Part shown: piece by piece, positions 1 to 8,949 of the stretch
Layout of the letters: the number at the start of each line of letters is the position of its first letter
How positions within the stretch are numbered: the stretch's first letter is position 1
DNA from: Nocardioides aquaticus
GTDB taxonomy: Bacteria > Actinomycetota > Actinomycetes > Propionibacteriales > Nocardioidaceae
Reading direction: 5' to 3'
DNA length: 64,000 nucleotides
NCBI RefSeq assembly: GCF_018459925.1
Contig: NZ_CP075371.1
Coordinates: 2,480,001-2,544,000, forward strand
Notes under the pieces: generated by a model
What the model was told of the DNA's origin: nothing
The model's database searches: none
Seen by the model: the letters and a program-made list of their open reading frames with translations, nothing else
Program-made: the position numbers and the translations under genes

Positions 1-2222
1 ATCTTGCCCGCGCCGAACAGGTCGCCGACGACGTCCATGCCCGACATCAGCGGGCCCTCGATGACCTCGATCGGCCGGCCCCCGCGGGCCTCGATCTCGG
101 CGCGCAGCTCCTCGGTGTCGGACTGGACGTGGGCGTCGATGCCCTTGACCAGGGCGTGCGTGATCCGCTCCCCCACCGGGAGCCCGCGCCACTCCTCGGC
201 GGCGACCTCGGCGACCTCGCCCTCCAGGTTGTGCGCCTCGGCGATCTCCAGCAGCCGCTCGGCGGCGTCGGGACGCCGGTTCAGCACGACGTCCTCGATC
301 CGCTCGCGCAGCTCCGGCTCGACCTGGTCGTAGACCACCAGGGCGCCCGCGTTGACGATGCCCATGTCGAGCCCGGCGTCGATGGCGTGGAAGAGGAACA
401 CCGCGTGGATGGCCTCGCGGACCGGGTTGTTGCCCCGGAAGGAGAACGAGACGTTGGAGATGCCTCCCGAGACCTTGGCGCCGGGCAGGTTCTGCTTGAT
501 CCAGCGGGTGGCCTCGATGAAGTCGCGGCCGTAGGAGGCGTGCTCCTCGATGCCGGTGGCCACGGCGAAGACGTTGGGGTCGAAGATGATGTCCTCGGCC
601 GGGAAGCCGACCTCGTCGACCAGGATCCGGTAGGCCCGCTCGCAGATCGCCTTGCGGCGCTCGAGGTTGTCGGCCTGGCCGTCCTCGTCGAAGGCCATCA
701 CCACCGCGGCGGCGCCGTGGCGGCGCACGACGTGCGCCTGCTCGCGGAACTTCTCCTCGCCCTCCTTCATGGAGATCGAGTTCACGATCGACTTGCCCTG
801 GACGCACTTCAGCCCGGCCTCGATCACCTCGAACTTGGAGGAGTCGACCATCACCGGCACGCGGCAGATGTCGGGCTCGGCGGCGACCAGCTTGAGGAAG
901 CGGTCCATCGCCGCGACCCCGTCGATCATGCCCTCGTCCATGTTGACGTCGATGACCTGCGCGCCGTTCTCGACCTGCTGGACCGCCACCGCGAGGGCGG
1001 TGTCGTAGTCGCCGTCCCTGATCAGGTTGCGGAAGCGGGCCGAGCCGGTGATGTTGGTGCGCTCGCCGACGTTGACGAACAGGCTGTCGTCCTCGACGGT
1101 GAACGGCTCCAGGCCCGAGAGGCGCAGCGCCGGGCGCACCTCGGGCACCTCCCGCGGCGGACGACCCTCGACGGCGCCGGCGATCGCGCCGATGTGGTCC
1201 GGCGTGGTGCCGCAGCAGCCGCCGACCATGTTCAGCAGCCCGGCGTCGGCGAACTCGCGCAGGATCGCGGCGGTCTCGTGGGAGGCCTCGTCGTACTCGC
1301 CGAAGGCGTTCGGCAGCCCCGCGTTCGGGTACGCGTGCACGAAGGTGTCGGCGATCCGGGACAGCTCGGCGAGGTGCGGGCGCATCTCCTGGGCGCCCAG
1401 GGCGCAGTTCAGCCCGACCAGCAGGGGCCGCGCGTGGCGCACGGAGTTCCAGAACGCCTCGGCGGTCTGGCCCGACAGGGTGCGTCCGGAGGCGTCGGTG
1501 ATCGTGCCCGAGATGACGACCGGCCAGCGGCGGCCCTCGGCGGCGAAGACCTCCTCGATCGCGAAGATCGCGGCCTTGGCGTTGAGGGTGTCGAAGATGG
1601 TCTCGACGAAGATGACGTCGGAGCCGCCGTCGAGCAGGCCGTGCATCGCGGTGGTGTAGGCGGCGACGAGGTCGTCGAACTGCACGTTGCGCGCGCCGGG
1701 GTCGTTGACGTCGGGGCTGATCGAGGCCGTGCGCGTGGTCGGGCCGAGCGTGCCGGCGACGTAGCGGGGCCGCGCGGGGTCGGCGGCGGTGACCTCGTCG
1801 CAGATCCGGCGGGCCAGGCGGGCGGACTCGAGGTTGAGCTCGTAGGCGAGGTCCTCCATGCCGTAGTCGGCCAGCGAGATCGCGTTGGCGTTGAAGGTGT
1901 TGGTCTCGACCAGGTCGGCGCCGGCCTCGAGGTACTCGCGGTGGATGCCGCCGACGATGTCGGGCTGCGTCAACGTGAGCAGGTCGTTGTTGCCCTGCAG
2001 GTCGCGGTGCCAGTCGGCGAACCGGTCGCCGCGGTAGCCGGCCTCGTCGGGGCGGTCGCGCTGGATCGCGGTGCCCATGGCCCCGTCGACGACCAGGATC
2101 CGCTCGCGCAGCACCGCCTCGAGGGCGGCGGTCGGGTCCGGCCGGTGGTCCGGCCGGCTGACGCGGGTGACGGGGACGGTGGTGTCGCTGGCGGTGTCGC
2201 TGGCGGTGTCGCTGGAAGGCAC
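1..2222 (-). CDS. metH: Cobalamin-dependent methionine synthase MetH (N-terminal part; 3' end outside window)
   Basis: MetH transfers the methyl group of methyltetrahydrofolate to homocysteine through cobalamin. The visible ~740 residues hold the homocysteine domain (VVDGAMGT near residue 49; zinc-binding GGCCGTT near 333), the pterin domain (VNVGERTN near 380, then [10 protein letters not shown]) and the start of the B12-binding cap domain, ending at [11 protein letters not shown] at the window edge. The GTG at 2222 is chosen because AGGAG sits about 6 bases upstream and no in-frame start is better. Residues 5-15 are an SDTA-type repeat encoded by three copies of a 12-base unit, probably a disordered tail. 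The gene is divergent from the PAC2 gene. The family is certain; the C-terminal activation domain cannot be seen. Confidence 0.97.
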   Translation of the reverse strand, partial: MPSSDTASDTASDTTVPVTRVSRPDHRPDPTAALEAVLRERILVVDGAMGTAIQRDRPDEAGYRGDRFADWHRDLQGNNDLLTLTQPDIVGGIHREYLEAGADLVETNTFNANAISLADYGMEDLAYELNLESARLARRICDEVTAADPARPRYVAGTLGPTTRTASISPDVNDPGARNVQFDDLVAAYTTAMHGLLDGGSDVIFVETIFDTLNAKAAIFAIEEVFAAEGRRWPVVISGTITDASGRTLSGQTAEAFWNSVRHARPLLVGLNCALGAQEMRPHLAELSRIADTFVHAYPNAGLPNAFGEYDEASHETAAILREFADAGLLNMVGGCCGTTPDHIGAIAGAVEGRPPREVPEVRPALRLSGLEPFTVEDDSLFVNVGERTNITGSARFRNLIRDGDYDTALAVAVQQVENGAQVIDVNMDEGMIDGVAAMDRFLKLVAAEPDICRVPVMVDSSKFEVIEAGLKCVQGKSIVNSISMKEGEEKFREQAHVVRRHGAAAVVMAFDEDGQADNLERRKAICERAYRILVDEVGFPAEDIIFDPNVFAVATGIEEHASYGRDFIEATRWIKQNLPGAKVSGGISNVSFSFRGNNPVREAIHAVFLFHAIDAGLDMGIVNAGALVVYDQVEPELRERIEDVVLNRRPDAAERLLEIAEAHNLEGEVAEVAAEEWRGLPVGERITHALVKGIDAHVQSDTEELRAEIEARGGRPIEVIEGPLMSGMDVVGDLFGAGK

Positions 2223-2241
2223 CCGAGCTCCTCTCGTGCAG

Positions 2242-2268
2242 GTCTCACGTGGTGGACCGTCGTCTCAC
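2242..2268 (-). promoter_or_regulatory. Direct repeat GTGAGAC x2, 20 bp apart, in the metH leader
   Basis: On the minus strand GTGAGAC occurs at 2268-2262 and again at 2248-2242, exactly 20 bases (two helical turns) apart and 20 bases before the metH start. It could be an operator for a metH regulator. The 100-base metH leader is too short to hold a cobalamin riboswitch. Function is inferred only. Confidence 0.3.
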
Positions 2269-2325
2269 CGCGTGTCCATCGTGTCACCAGGGGCGGCACC
2301 GGCCGTAATCCCCGACGCGGTCTCC

Positions 2326-2331
2326 TAGGCT
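2326..2331 (+). promoter_or_regulatory. -10 box TAGGCT of the PAC2 gene (leaderless type)
   Basis: TAGGCT is followed by exactly 6 bases and then GTG at 2338. This spacing places the transcription start on the start codon and so favours 2338 over the in-frame GTG at 2332. The same arrangement precedes many genes of the window. Confidence 0.55.
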
Positions 2332-2337
2332 GTGCCG

Positions 2338-3186
2338 GTGATCGAGATCTCGCACACCACGGACCTGGTCGACCCGGTGGTGATCGCGGCCTTCGAGGGC
2401 TGGAACGACGCCGCCGAGTCCGCCTCCTCCGTGGTCGACCACCTGATGCACGTGTGGGGCGCCCGGGTGGTCGGCGCGATCGATCCCGAGGAGTTCTACG
2501 ACTTCCAGGTCAACCGCCCCTACGTGGGCACCGACGAGACCGGCTTCCGCCGGCTGACCTGGCCGACGACGCAGATCGCGGTGGCCTCGCCGCCCGACCT
2601 GGACCGCGACGTGATCCTGGTCCGCGGCATCGAGCCCAACATGCGCTGGCGCCAGTTCTGCGCCGAGCTGCTGGCCGCGGTCGACGAGCTCGGCGGCGAG
2701 CTGGTGGTCACCCTCGGCGCGCTGCTCGCCGACACCCCGCACACCCGCCCGGTGCCGGTCAGCGGCACCGCGACCGAGCCGGAGCTCGTGGACCGGCTCC
2801 GCCTGGAGCAGTCGACGTACGAGGGCCCGACCGGCATCGTCGGCGTCTTCCAGGACTCCTGCGTGAAGCTCGACATGCCGTCGGTGTCCTACTGGGCGGC
2901 GGTGCCGCACTACGTGGCGCAGCCCCCGTGCCCCAAGGCGACCCTGGCGCTGATCGGTCAGCTCGAGGAGCTGCTCGAGGTGTCCATCCCGCTCGAGGAC
3001 CTCGCCGAGGAGGCCCGGGCGTGGGAGCGCGGCGTCGACGAGCTGGCCGAGGACGACGAGGAGGTCGCCGACTACGTCCGCAGCCTCGAGGAGACCCGGG
3101 ACACCACCGACCTGCCGGAGGCCTCCGGCGAGGCGATCGCCCGGGAGTTCGAGCGGTACCTCAAGCGGCGCCGCGAGGACGGCTGA
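2338..3186 (+). CDS. PAC2 family protein
   Basis: A 282-residue protein of the PAC2 family (proteasome-assembly-chaperone-like fold), found in most Actinobacteria and next to metH in mycobacteria as well; its biochemical role there is unsettled. Visible family marks are the N-terminal VIAAFEGWNDA stretch, the central TLGALLADTPHTRP segment and the C-terminal acidic helix followed by a basic end. No signal peptide or membrane segment. The start at 2338 is preferred because a TAGGCT box lies 6 bases upstream and the resulting N-terminus begins MIEISH, close to that of relatives. Divergent from metH and convergent with mshC. It should not be called a proteasome chaperone on this evidence. Confidence 0.9.
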   Translation: MIEISHTTDLVDPVVIAAFEGWNDAAESASSVVDHLMHVWGARVVGAIDPEEFYDFQVNRPYVGTDETGFRRLTWPTTQIAVASPPDLDRDVILVRGIEPNMRWRQFCAELLAAVDELGGELVVTLGALLADTPHTRPVPVSGTATEPELVDRLRLEQSTYEGPTGIVGVFQDSCVKLDMPSVSYWAAVPHYVAQPPCPKATLALIGQLEELLEVSIPLEDLAEEARAWERGVDELAEDDEEVADYVRSLEETRDTTDLPEASGEAIAREFERYLKRRREDG

Positions 3187-3207
3187 GCGTCCTGCGCGAC
3201 CGCCGGG

Positions 3208-4449
3208 TCAGAGGCTGAGGCCGAGCGCGGCGTCGAGCACCGCGTGGATCGTCGAGGACGCCTCCGGGTCGCCGGTGTCGGCGAGCCCCTCGGTGCCCAG
3301 GGTCGCGTCGACCCAGCGCTGCACGGCGGCGACGGCGGTCGGGGCGTCCAGGTCGTGGGCGAGCGCGGCGAGCACCTCCTCCACGACCGGCAGCGCGGGG
3401 GCGCCCGCACCGAGGGCCAGCGCCCGGCGCCAGGTCGCCAGGGTGTCGACGGCGTCGAACAGCTCGGCGTCGGTCCACTCCCAGTCGGAGCGGTAGTGGT
3501 GGCGCAGCAGGGTCAGCCGGATCGCCATCGGGTCGACGTCGCTGTTACGCAGCGCCGAGACGAAGACCAGGTTGCCGCGCGACTTCGACATCTTCTCGCC
3601 GTCGTAGCCGACCATCCCGGCGTGGACGTAGGTCTGCGCGAACGGCACGCCCGGGTGGACGACCTGCGCGTGCCCGGCGCACATCTCGTGGTGGGGGAAG
3701 ATCAGGTCGCTGCCGCCGCCCTGCACCTCGATCGCGCCTCCCAGGTGCTCGGTGGCGATCGCGGCGCACTCGACGTGCCACCCGGGGCGCCCCGGCCCGA
3801 ACGGGCTGTCCCAGGACGGCTCGCCCGGTCGCTCGGCGCGCCAGACGACCGGGTCCAGCGGATCCTCCTTGCCGGCGCGGTCCGGGTCGCCGCCGCGCTC
3901 GCCGGACAGCGTCAGCATGGTGTCGCGGTCCAGGCCGGACTCCTGGCCGAAGGCGGGGTCCGAGCCGACGCGGTGGTAGAGGTCGCCGTCGACGGCGTAG
4001 ACCGCACCGGCCTCCTGCAGCTGCTCGATCATCGTCACGACCAGCGGGATGGACTCCACGGCGCCGACGTAGGCGTCCGGCGGGAGCACCCGCAGCGCGG
4101 TCATGTCGTCGCGGAACAGCTGCGTCTCGCGCTCGGCCAGCGCGCGCCAGTCCGTACCGACCTTGGTGGCGCGCTCCAGCAGGGGGTCGTCGACGTCGGT
4201 GACGTTCTGCACGAACGCGACCTCGCGCCCCGCGCTGCGCCAGGCCCTGTTCAGCAGGTCGAAGCCGACGTAGGTGGCGGCGTGGCCGAGGTGCGTGGCG
4301 TCGTACGGGGTGATCCCGCAGACGTAGAGGCGGGCGGGGCCGTCGGTCGGGGACGGCGTCTGCAGGCGGCCCGTCGTGGAGTCGTGGACCGCGACCGGCG
4401 GGCCGGCGGCGGGCAGGGCGGGCACCGCGGGGGCAGACCAGGAACGCAT
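3208..4449 (-). CDS. mshC: Cysteine--glucosaminyl-inositol ligase MshC (mycothiol biosynthesis)
   Basis: MshC uses ATP to join cysteine to GlcN-inositol, the third step of mycothiol synthesis. The 413 residues are the usual MshC length. The class I synthetase fold is evident: C44 in YVCGITPYD, the HIGH-like HLGH at 53-56, WHVEC ending at C228, HH at 253-254 for zinc, and KMSKS at 286-290. The long extra region of true cysteinyl-tRNA synthetases and their anticodon-binding end are absent, which separates it from cysS. ATG at 4449 follows TAGGCT (4461-4456) by 6 bases, so its mRNA is probably leaderless. It ends 22 bases from the convergent PAC2 gene and sits downstream of the SCO1664/DUF3090/phosphatase trio. 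Confidence 0.96.
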   Translation of the reverse strand: MRSWSAPAVPALPAAGPPVAVHDSTTGRLQTPSPTDGPARLYVCGITPYDATHLGHAATYVGFDLLNRAWRSAGREVAFVQNVTDVDDPLLERATKVGTDWRALAERETQLFRDDMTALRVLPPDAYVGAVESIPLVVTMIEQLQEAGAVYAVDGDLYHRVGSDPAFGQESGLDRDTMLTLSGERGGDPDRAGKEDPLDPVVWRAERPGEPSWDSPFGPGRPGWHVECAAIATEHLGGAIEVQGGGSDLIFPHHEMCAGHAQVVHPGVPFAQTYVHAGMVGYDGEKMSKSRGNLVFVSALRNSDVDPMAIRLTLLRHHYRSDWEWTDAELFDAVDTLATWRRALALGAGAPALPVVEEVLAALAHDLDAPTAVAAVQRWVDATLGTEGLADTGDPEASSTIHAVLDAALGLSL

Positions 4450-4472
4450 GGGCGCAGCCTAGAGGTGCCGGA

Positions 4473-5249
4473 TCAGAACGGCGGCCACGGGATGGCGGGG
4501 TACTCCCCCCGCGGTGCGGGGAAGCAGCCGCGGTCCAGCAGGCGGCGTGCGCGCTGGTCGACGCAGGCGATCTCGAGGTCGGTGAGGTGGTCGGCCAGGG
4601 CCGCGCCGAGCCAGCCGCCGAGGGCCTCGCGCACGCGCAGCACGCCGGAGACCTCCTCGTCGCTCAGCGCGTCCCCGCGCCAGCCCCAGAGCACCGTGCG
4701 CAGCTTGTGCTCGTGGTGCAGGGCGACGCCGTGGTCCACGCCGTAGCGGTGACCCCCGGTCATCTCCAGCACGTGCCCGCCCTTGCGGTCGGCGTTGTTG
4801 ACCAGCACGTCGAAGACGGCCATCCGGCGCAGCGGGGCGGTGTCCTCGTGGACCAGCGTGACGGCGCGGTCCATCTCGTCGAGACCGTCGAAGACCGAGA
4901 GGTAGCCGTCGGGCAGCTCCCCCTCGCCGACGATGGTGACGGCGTCCTGCTCGGGGTCCGGCTCCTGCCAGCGCTGCACCATGCCCAGGCCGTGCGGGCC
5001 CTCGGCCAGCCAGGTCTGCGGCACCACGTCCCACCCGGTGGCGCACGAGACCAGGTAGGCGGCGACCTCCCGGTCGGCCAGGGTCCCGTCGGGGAAGTCC
5101 CACAGCGGCCGCTCGCCGGCGGCCGGCTTGTAGACCACCGGCACCCCGCCGAGGTCGCCGAGGAAGGTGGCGTTCGAGGCCGGCATGATCCGACCGCGGA
5201 GCTCGAGGTCCCCCGTCGGGACCGCCTGCTCCTCGGGGGCGCTGCTCAC
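4473..5249 (-). CDS. SCO1664 family protein (PI3/4-kinase-like fold)
   Basis: A 258-residue member of the actinobacterial SCO1664 family (TIGR03843), distantly related to phosphatidylinositol 3/4-kinases; activity unknown. Visible kinase-like elements are the N-terminal PVVYKPAAGERPLWDFPDG segment, a central MAVFDVLVNNADRKGGHVL (catalytic-loop-like, with N, D and K) and YGVDHGVALH. The start is GTG at 5249, whose GTGA overlaps the stop of DUF3090, so the two are translationally coupled; longer upstream frames only read through DUF3090 in another frame. The gene ends 24 bases before mshC. The fixed company of mshC suggests a link to thiol or inositol chemistry, but that is inference. Confidence 0.88.
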   Translation of the reverse strand: MSSAPEEQAVPTGDLELRGRIMPASNATFLGDLGGVPVVYKPAAGERPLWDFPDGTLADREVAAYLVSCATGWDVVPQTWLAEGPHGLGMVQRWQEPDPEQDAVTIVGEGELPDGYLSVFDGLDEMDRAVTLVHEDTAPLRRMAVFDVLVNNADRKGGHVLEMTGGHRYGVDHGVALHHEHKLRTVLWGWRGDALSDEEVSGVLRVREALGGWLGAALADHLTDLEIACVDQRARRLLDRGCFPAPRGEYPAIPWPPF

Positions 5250-5818
5250 GCGGGGTCGCGGCGCTTGAACCCGTTCGCGCGCACGCACAGGTGGCCGTCG
5301 GGGTCCACCGCGATGCCGCAGAACGGGCACGACGGGCGGCCGGCCTCGAGCACCTGCTCGGTGCGCTTGACGAAGGCACGGGCGGTGCCCGGCTCCAGCC
5401 GGACCAGCATCATCTCGTCGGGCTCGGGCTCGTCGGCCTCGTCCTGGTCGGGGCCGACGACGGCGGTCTCGACGAACGGGAAGACCTCGATCACCACGCG
5501 CTCGTCGTCGGGGTCCCACGACAGCGTCATGGTGCCGGCGCGGAACTCCTCCTCGATCGGCTGCTCGAGCGGGGCACCGTCCTCGAGAGCGACCGGGGCG
5601 ACCGCGGGCACCAGGCCCTCGGTGCTCTCGCTGGTCATCACCTCGTCGAGCAGCTCGTCGACGCGTTCGGCGAGCGCGGCCACCTGCTGCTTCTCCAGCG
5701 CGACGCTGACGATGCGCGGCCCGGACCGGGCCTGGAGGAAGAAGGTCCGCGAGCCCGGCTCGCCGACGGTGCCGGCGACGAAGCGCTCGGGAGGGTCGAA
5801 GCCGTGGACGATGGGCAT
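5246..5818 (-). CDS. DUF3090 family protein
   Basis: An actinobacterial protein of unknown function (TIGR03847), 190 residues. The N-terminus shows the family signature DPPERFVAGTVG and RTFFLQAR; the C-terminus carries CPFCG, then H and C about ten residues later, a likely zinc-binding knuckle, followed by the basic end FKRRDPA. The ATG at 5818 is chosen over the GTG at 5827 because TAGGGT (5831-5826) lies 7 bases upstream and overlaps the GTG. The stop overlaps the start of the SCO1664 gene (GTGA). It always travels with the SCO1664-like protein and the phosphatase upstream, which argues for a joint pathway. Confidence 0.9.
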   Translation of the reverse strand: MPIVHGFDPPERFVAGTVGEPGSRTFFLQARSGPRIVSVALEKQQVAALAERVDELLDEVMTSESTEGLVPAVAPVALEDGAPLEQPIEEEFRAGTMTLSWDPDDERVVIEVFPFVETAVVGPDQDEADEPEPDEMMLVRLEPGTARAFVKRTEQVLEAGRPSCPFCGIAVDPDGHLCVRANGFKRRDPA

Positions 5819-5855
5819 GTCGCTCACCCTATGACGTGCCCGAAGGGTGGGCGCG

Positions 5856-6575
5856 TCAGGCCGGGCCCGCTCCCCCGCCGACGGCGGCGTCCTGGGGCGC
5901 GGCGGCCTCCTCGCCGTCGGCCTGCGGGCTCGGCGCCATCCACGACAGGTCGCCGGCGTGGGTGTTGGAGGCCACGACGTACGGCCGGCTGCCGGTGTAG
6001 CGCACGATCGAGACCGACGCCGGGTCCACCGTGATCCGCTGGAACAGGTCGAGGTGCATGCCGAGGGCGTCGGCCAGCACCGCCTTGATCAGGTCCCCGT
6101 GGCTCACCGCCACCCACACGCCCCCGTCGCCGTGGCTGGCGGTCACCGCGGCGTCGTGGCGGCGTACGGCGGCCACGACGCGTGCCTGCATCGTCGCCAT
6201 CGACTCACCGCCCGGGAAGGTCACCGCGGAGGGCTGCGACTGCACCGTCGACCACAGCGGCTCCTTGGCCAGGTCCTTGAGCAGCCGGCCCTGCCAGTCG
6301 CCGTAGTCGCACTCCACCAGGCCCTTGTCGGTGCTGAGCGGGACCTCGGGACCGTCGTCCGGGCGGGCGCGCAGGATCTCGCGGGCGGTCTGCTTGCAGC
6401 GCTCGAGCGGGCTGCTGACGACACCGGCGAGCGGCACGGGCCCGAGCCGCTCGGCGGTGCGCCGGGCCTGGCCGACGCCGGTCTCGTCCAGACGGACCCC
6501 GGGCGTCCGCCCCGCCAGGGTGCCGCTGGCGTTCGCGCTGGTGCGGCCGTGGCGGACGAGGATGACGGTGGCCAT
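5856..6575 (-). CDS. Histidine phosphatase, MSMEG_4193 family
   Basis: A 239-residue phosphoglycerate-mutase-like phosphatase (TIGR03848, Actinobacteria only). The catalytic LVRHGRT is at residues 6-12 with the phosphohistidine at position 9; GVVSSPLERCKQTA supplies the second arginine, ECDYGDWQG the acid region, and VAVSHGD the second histidine. The 30 residues after the domain are Ala/Gly-rich and probably disordered. Substrate unknown; the family name phosphomutase is historical. ATG at 6575 follows TAGGCT (6588-6583) by 7 bases. First gene of the conserved run phosphatase, DUF3090, SCO1664, mshC; divergent from corA. Confidence 0.92.
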   Translation of the reverse strand: MATVILVRHGRTSANASGTLAGRTPGVRLDETGVGQARRTAERLGPVPLAGVVSSPLERCKQTAREILRARPDDGPEVPLSTDKGLVECDYGDWQGRLLKDLAKEPLWSTVQSQPSAVTFPGGESMATMQARVVAAVRRHDAAVTASHGDGGVWVAVSHGDLIKAVLADALGMHLDLFQRITVDPASVSIVRYTGSRPYVVASNTHAGDLSWMAPSPQADGEEAAAPQDAAVGGGAGPA

Positions 6576-6636
6576 GGCCGCGAGCCTAGGGCGCGCCCGG
6601 TGGCGTGCCCGCGCGGCCCGGGCCTACCGTGGCCCG

Positions 6637-7617
6637 GTGATCGTCGACAGCGCCGTCTACCGCGACGGGTGCCGCCAGGAGCTCGACGTCGAGCCGCACG
6701 ACTACGCGGCGCTGCGCTCGGAGGTCGAGGGCGCCCACGACTTCGTCTGGATCGGGCTGCACGAGCCGACGGCCGAGGAGCTCTCCCACGTCGCCGGCGC
6801 CTTCGACCTGCACCCGCTCGCCGTCGAGGACGCGGTCAAGGCCCACCAGCGCCCCAAGCTCGAGCGCTACGGCGACGGGCTCTTCCTGGTCCTCAAGACG
6901 CTCTGGTACGTGGATGCCGACGACGCCGTCGAGACCGGTGAGATCAGCCTCTTCGTCGGCGCCCACTTCGTGGTGACCGTCCGTCACGGCGACGGCTCCG
7001 GACTGCAGAGCGCCCGCACCTACCTCGAGGGGGAGGAGCAGGTGCTGACCCACGGTCCCTCCGCGGTGGTCTACGCGGTGTGCGACCAGGTCGTCGACGA
7101 CTACGTGGCCGTGGTCGACGCGCTGCAGGTCGACGTGGACGAGGTCGAGTCCTCGGTCTTCTCCCCCGCCCGTACCGACGACTCGAACCGGATCTACGTG
7201 CTCAAGCGCGAGATCAGCGAGGTGCGGCGCGCGGTGCTGCCGCTGCGCGAGCCGATGCGACGGTTCTCGGTGGGCGAGGTGCCCGGCATCCGTCAGGAGG
7301 CCTCGCCGTTCTTCCGCGACGTCTCCGACCACCTCGCCCAGGCCGCGGACGCGGTCGACGGCCTGGACTCCCTGCTGTCCACCGCCTTCGACGCCTCCCT
7401 GGCCCGGATCTCGGTCCAGCAGAACGACGACATGCGCAAGATCTCCGCCGGCGCCGCCCTGGTCGTGGTCCCGACCCTGATCGCCGGCATCTACGGGATG
7501 AACTTCGACCACATGCCCGAGCTGCACTGGACCTACGGGTACGCCTACGCGCTGGCGCTGATGTTCGGCATCGCCGGCGTGCTGTGGTGGTTCTTCAAGC
7601 GCTCCGGCTGGCTGTGA
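6637..7617 (+). CDS. corA: CorA family magnesium/cobalt transporter
   Basis: A 326-residue CorA channel. Residues 1 to about 265 form the cytoplasmic alpha/beta domain and the long stalk helix; two transmembrane helices follow, with the selectivity signature GMN at 287-289 inside YGMNFDHMPEL between them, and a short basic tail. The family is a homopentameric inner-membrane Mg2+ uptake channel, though divalent-cation preference cannot be read from sequence. GTG at 6637 is supported by TACCGT (6625-6630) six bases upstream; a longer upstream extension runs through the divergent phosphatase promoter and is rejected. Single-gene transcription unit. Confidence 0.94.
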   Translation: MIVDSAVYRDGCRQELDVEPHDYAALRSEVEGAHDFVWIGLHEPTAEELSHVAGAFDLHPLAVEDAVKAHQRPKLERYGDGLFLVLKTLWYVDADDAVETGEISLFVGAHFVVTVRHGDGSGLQSARTYLEGEEQVLTHGPSAVVYAVCDQVVDDYVAVVDALQVDVDEVESSVFSPARTDDSNRIYVLKREISEVRRAVLPLREPMRRFSVGEVPGIRQEASPFFRDVSDHLAQAADAVDGLDSLLSTAFDASLARISVQQNDDMRKISAGAALVVVPTLIAGIYGMNFDHMPELHWTYGYAYALALMFGIAGVLWWFFKRSGWL

Positions 7618-7620
7618 GCC

Positions 7621-8031
7621 TCAGGCGTCGGGGTCGTCCTCGAAGCCGATGAGCCAGGTCAGGCCGTGCCGGTCGACCACCTGACCGTCCCAGGCGCCCC
7701 ACGGGCGCTGCTGCAGCGCGTCCACCACCCGACCCCCCGCGGAGAGGTCGGAGAACCACTGCCGCAGCGTGGCCGCGGGCGCGGTGCCCAGGAGCGAGAA
7801 CAGCAGGCCCTCGGCACGGAAGGCGCGCTCGTCGCTCGCGGCGTCCGCCGCGAACAGGGCCACGGGCCCGCCGGTGAGGTACCCGTGGGCGACGGCGTCG
7901 TCCGGACCGTCGGTCCTCGACATCTCGGAGAAGGTGTGGACCTGGACCGAGCAGCCGAACACGTCGCCGTAGAAGGCCAGGGCGTCGCGGGCCGTGCCCG
8001 GGAACGTGAGGTAGGGCGTGGGGGCGGTCAT
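7621..8031 (-). CDS. VOC family protein (PhnB / glyoxalase-like)
   Basis: A 136-residue single VOC domain of the PhnB-like type (sometimes mislabelled 3-demethylubiquinone methyltransferase). Visible features are the opening PYLTFPGTARDALAFY, the central VAHGYLTGGPVALFAAD strand-turn-strand and the end WGAWDGQVVDRHGLTWLIGF. Metal or substrate cannot be predicted. ATG at 8031 is preceded by TAGCAT (8043-8038) with 6 bases between. It is convergent with corA (3 bases between stops) and is transcribed away from uppP's end. Confidence 0.88.
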   Translation of the reverse strand: MTAPTPYLTFPGTARDALAFYGDVFGCSVQVHTFSEMSRTDGPDDAVAHGYLTGGPVALFAADAASDERAFRAEGLLFSLLGTAPAATLRQWFSDLSAGGRVVDALQQRPWGAWDGQVVDRHGLTWLIGFEDDPDA

Positions 8032-8057
8032 CCGCCGATGCTAGGCGCCGGGCGGGC

Positions 8058-8882
8058 TCAGGCCTGGAGCACGCCGAAGGCGACGAGCAGCAGCACGCCG
8101 GCGCCGAGCAGCACCCGGTAGACCACGAACGGGGTGTAGGAGCGGGTCGAGACGTAGCGCAGCAGCCAGGCGATGGCGGCGTACCCGACCACGAACGACA
8201 CGACGGTGGCCAGCAGCGTCGGCCCCCAGCCGTACGGGTTGTCGGAGCCGGGCACGTCCTTGAGCTTGTAGAGACCCGCGCCGACCACGGCCGGGATGGC
8301 CAGCAGGAAGGCGTAGCGGGTGGCGTCCGCGCGCTCGTAGCCGAGCGCGCGGCCCATGGAGATCGTGGCCCCGGAGCGGGACACGCCGGGGACGAGCGCC
8401 GCGGCCTGGGCGGCGCCCATCAGCACGGCGTGCTTGAGCCCCAGCTTGTTCAGCCCGCGGTCGTTGGCGCCGTAGCGGTCGGCCAGGCCGAGCACGATCC
8501 CGAGCACGATCAGGGTGGTGCCGATGATCCACAGGCTGCGCAGCTGGCGGTCGATGGCGTCCTCGAAGAACAGGCCGAGCACCACGATGGGCAGCGAGCC
8601 GACGATGATGTACCAGCCCATCCGGGCGTCCAGCTGCCCGCGCAGCTCCGGCTTGACCAGGGAACGCGCCCACGTCGAGCCGATCCGCCAGATGTCGCGG
8701 CGGAAGTAGATCAGCACCGCCAGCTCGGTGCCGATCTGCACCACCGCGGTGAAGGCGGCGCCCGGATCACCCCAGCCGAACAGCTCGGGGAAGATCCGGA
8801 GGTGGGCGCTGCTGGAGATGGGCAGGAACTCGGTCAGTCCCTGGATCACCCCCAGCACCAGGGCTTCGAACAGGTCCGACAC
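8058..8882 (-). CDS. uppP: Undecaprenyl-diphosphatase UppP (BacA)
   Basis: UppP dephosphorylates undecaprenyl diphosphate to regenerate the lipid carrier for peptidoglycan. The 274 residues form a polytopic membrane protein. The two active-site signatures are present: GLTEFLPISSSAHL at 15-28 (Glu18, Ser cluster 23-25) and PGVSRSGATI at 165-174 with its arginine. GTG at 8882 follows TAGGGT (8895-8890) by 7 bases; reading further upstream would overlap the divergent aldo/keto reductase promoter and adds a non-conserved basic stretch. Mycobacteria carry uppP at the same place relative to the mshC trio. Confidence 0.95.
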   Translation of the reverse strand: MSDLFEALVLGVIQGLTEFLPISSSAHLRIFPELFGWGDPGAAFTAVVQIGTELAVLIYFRRDIWRIGSTWARSLVKPELRGQLDARMGWYIIVGSLPIVVLGLFFEDAIDRQLRSLWIIGTTLIVLGIVLGLADRYGANDRGLNKLGLKHAVLMGAAQAAALVPGVSRSGATISMGRALGYERADATRYAFLLAIPAVVGAGLYKLKDVPGSDNPYGWGPTLLATVVSFVVGYAAIAWLLRYVSTRSYTPFVVYRVLLGAGVLLLVAFGVLQA

Positions 8883-8949
8883 GGTCAGGACCCTAGACCG
8901 CGTGCGGGTCGCGTCGGCGGGCGGCGCGCGGATCGCTACGGTTGCGCCC

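Noticed and set aside
2223..2331. Cobalamin or SAM riboswitch for metH
   Set aside because: Only about 100 bases lie between the divergent genes, and no B12-box or SAM-type helices could be found.
129..3218. Very long open frame on the plus strand opposite metH
   Set aside because: It is the shadow of high-GC coding on the other strand: composition is Asp/Val/Gly/Arg-rich without motifs, while the minus strand gives an unmistakable MetH.
3208..4449. Cysteinyl-tRNA synthetase
   Set aside because: Length, missing anticodon-binding end and gene context fit MshC instead.
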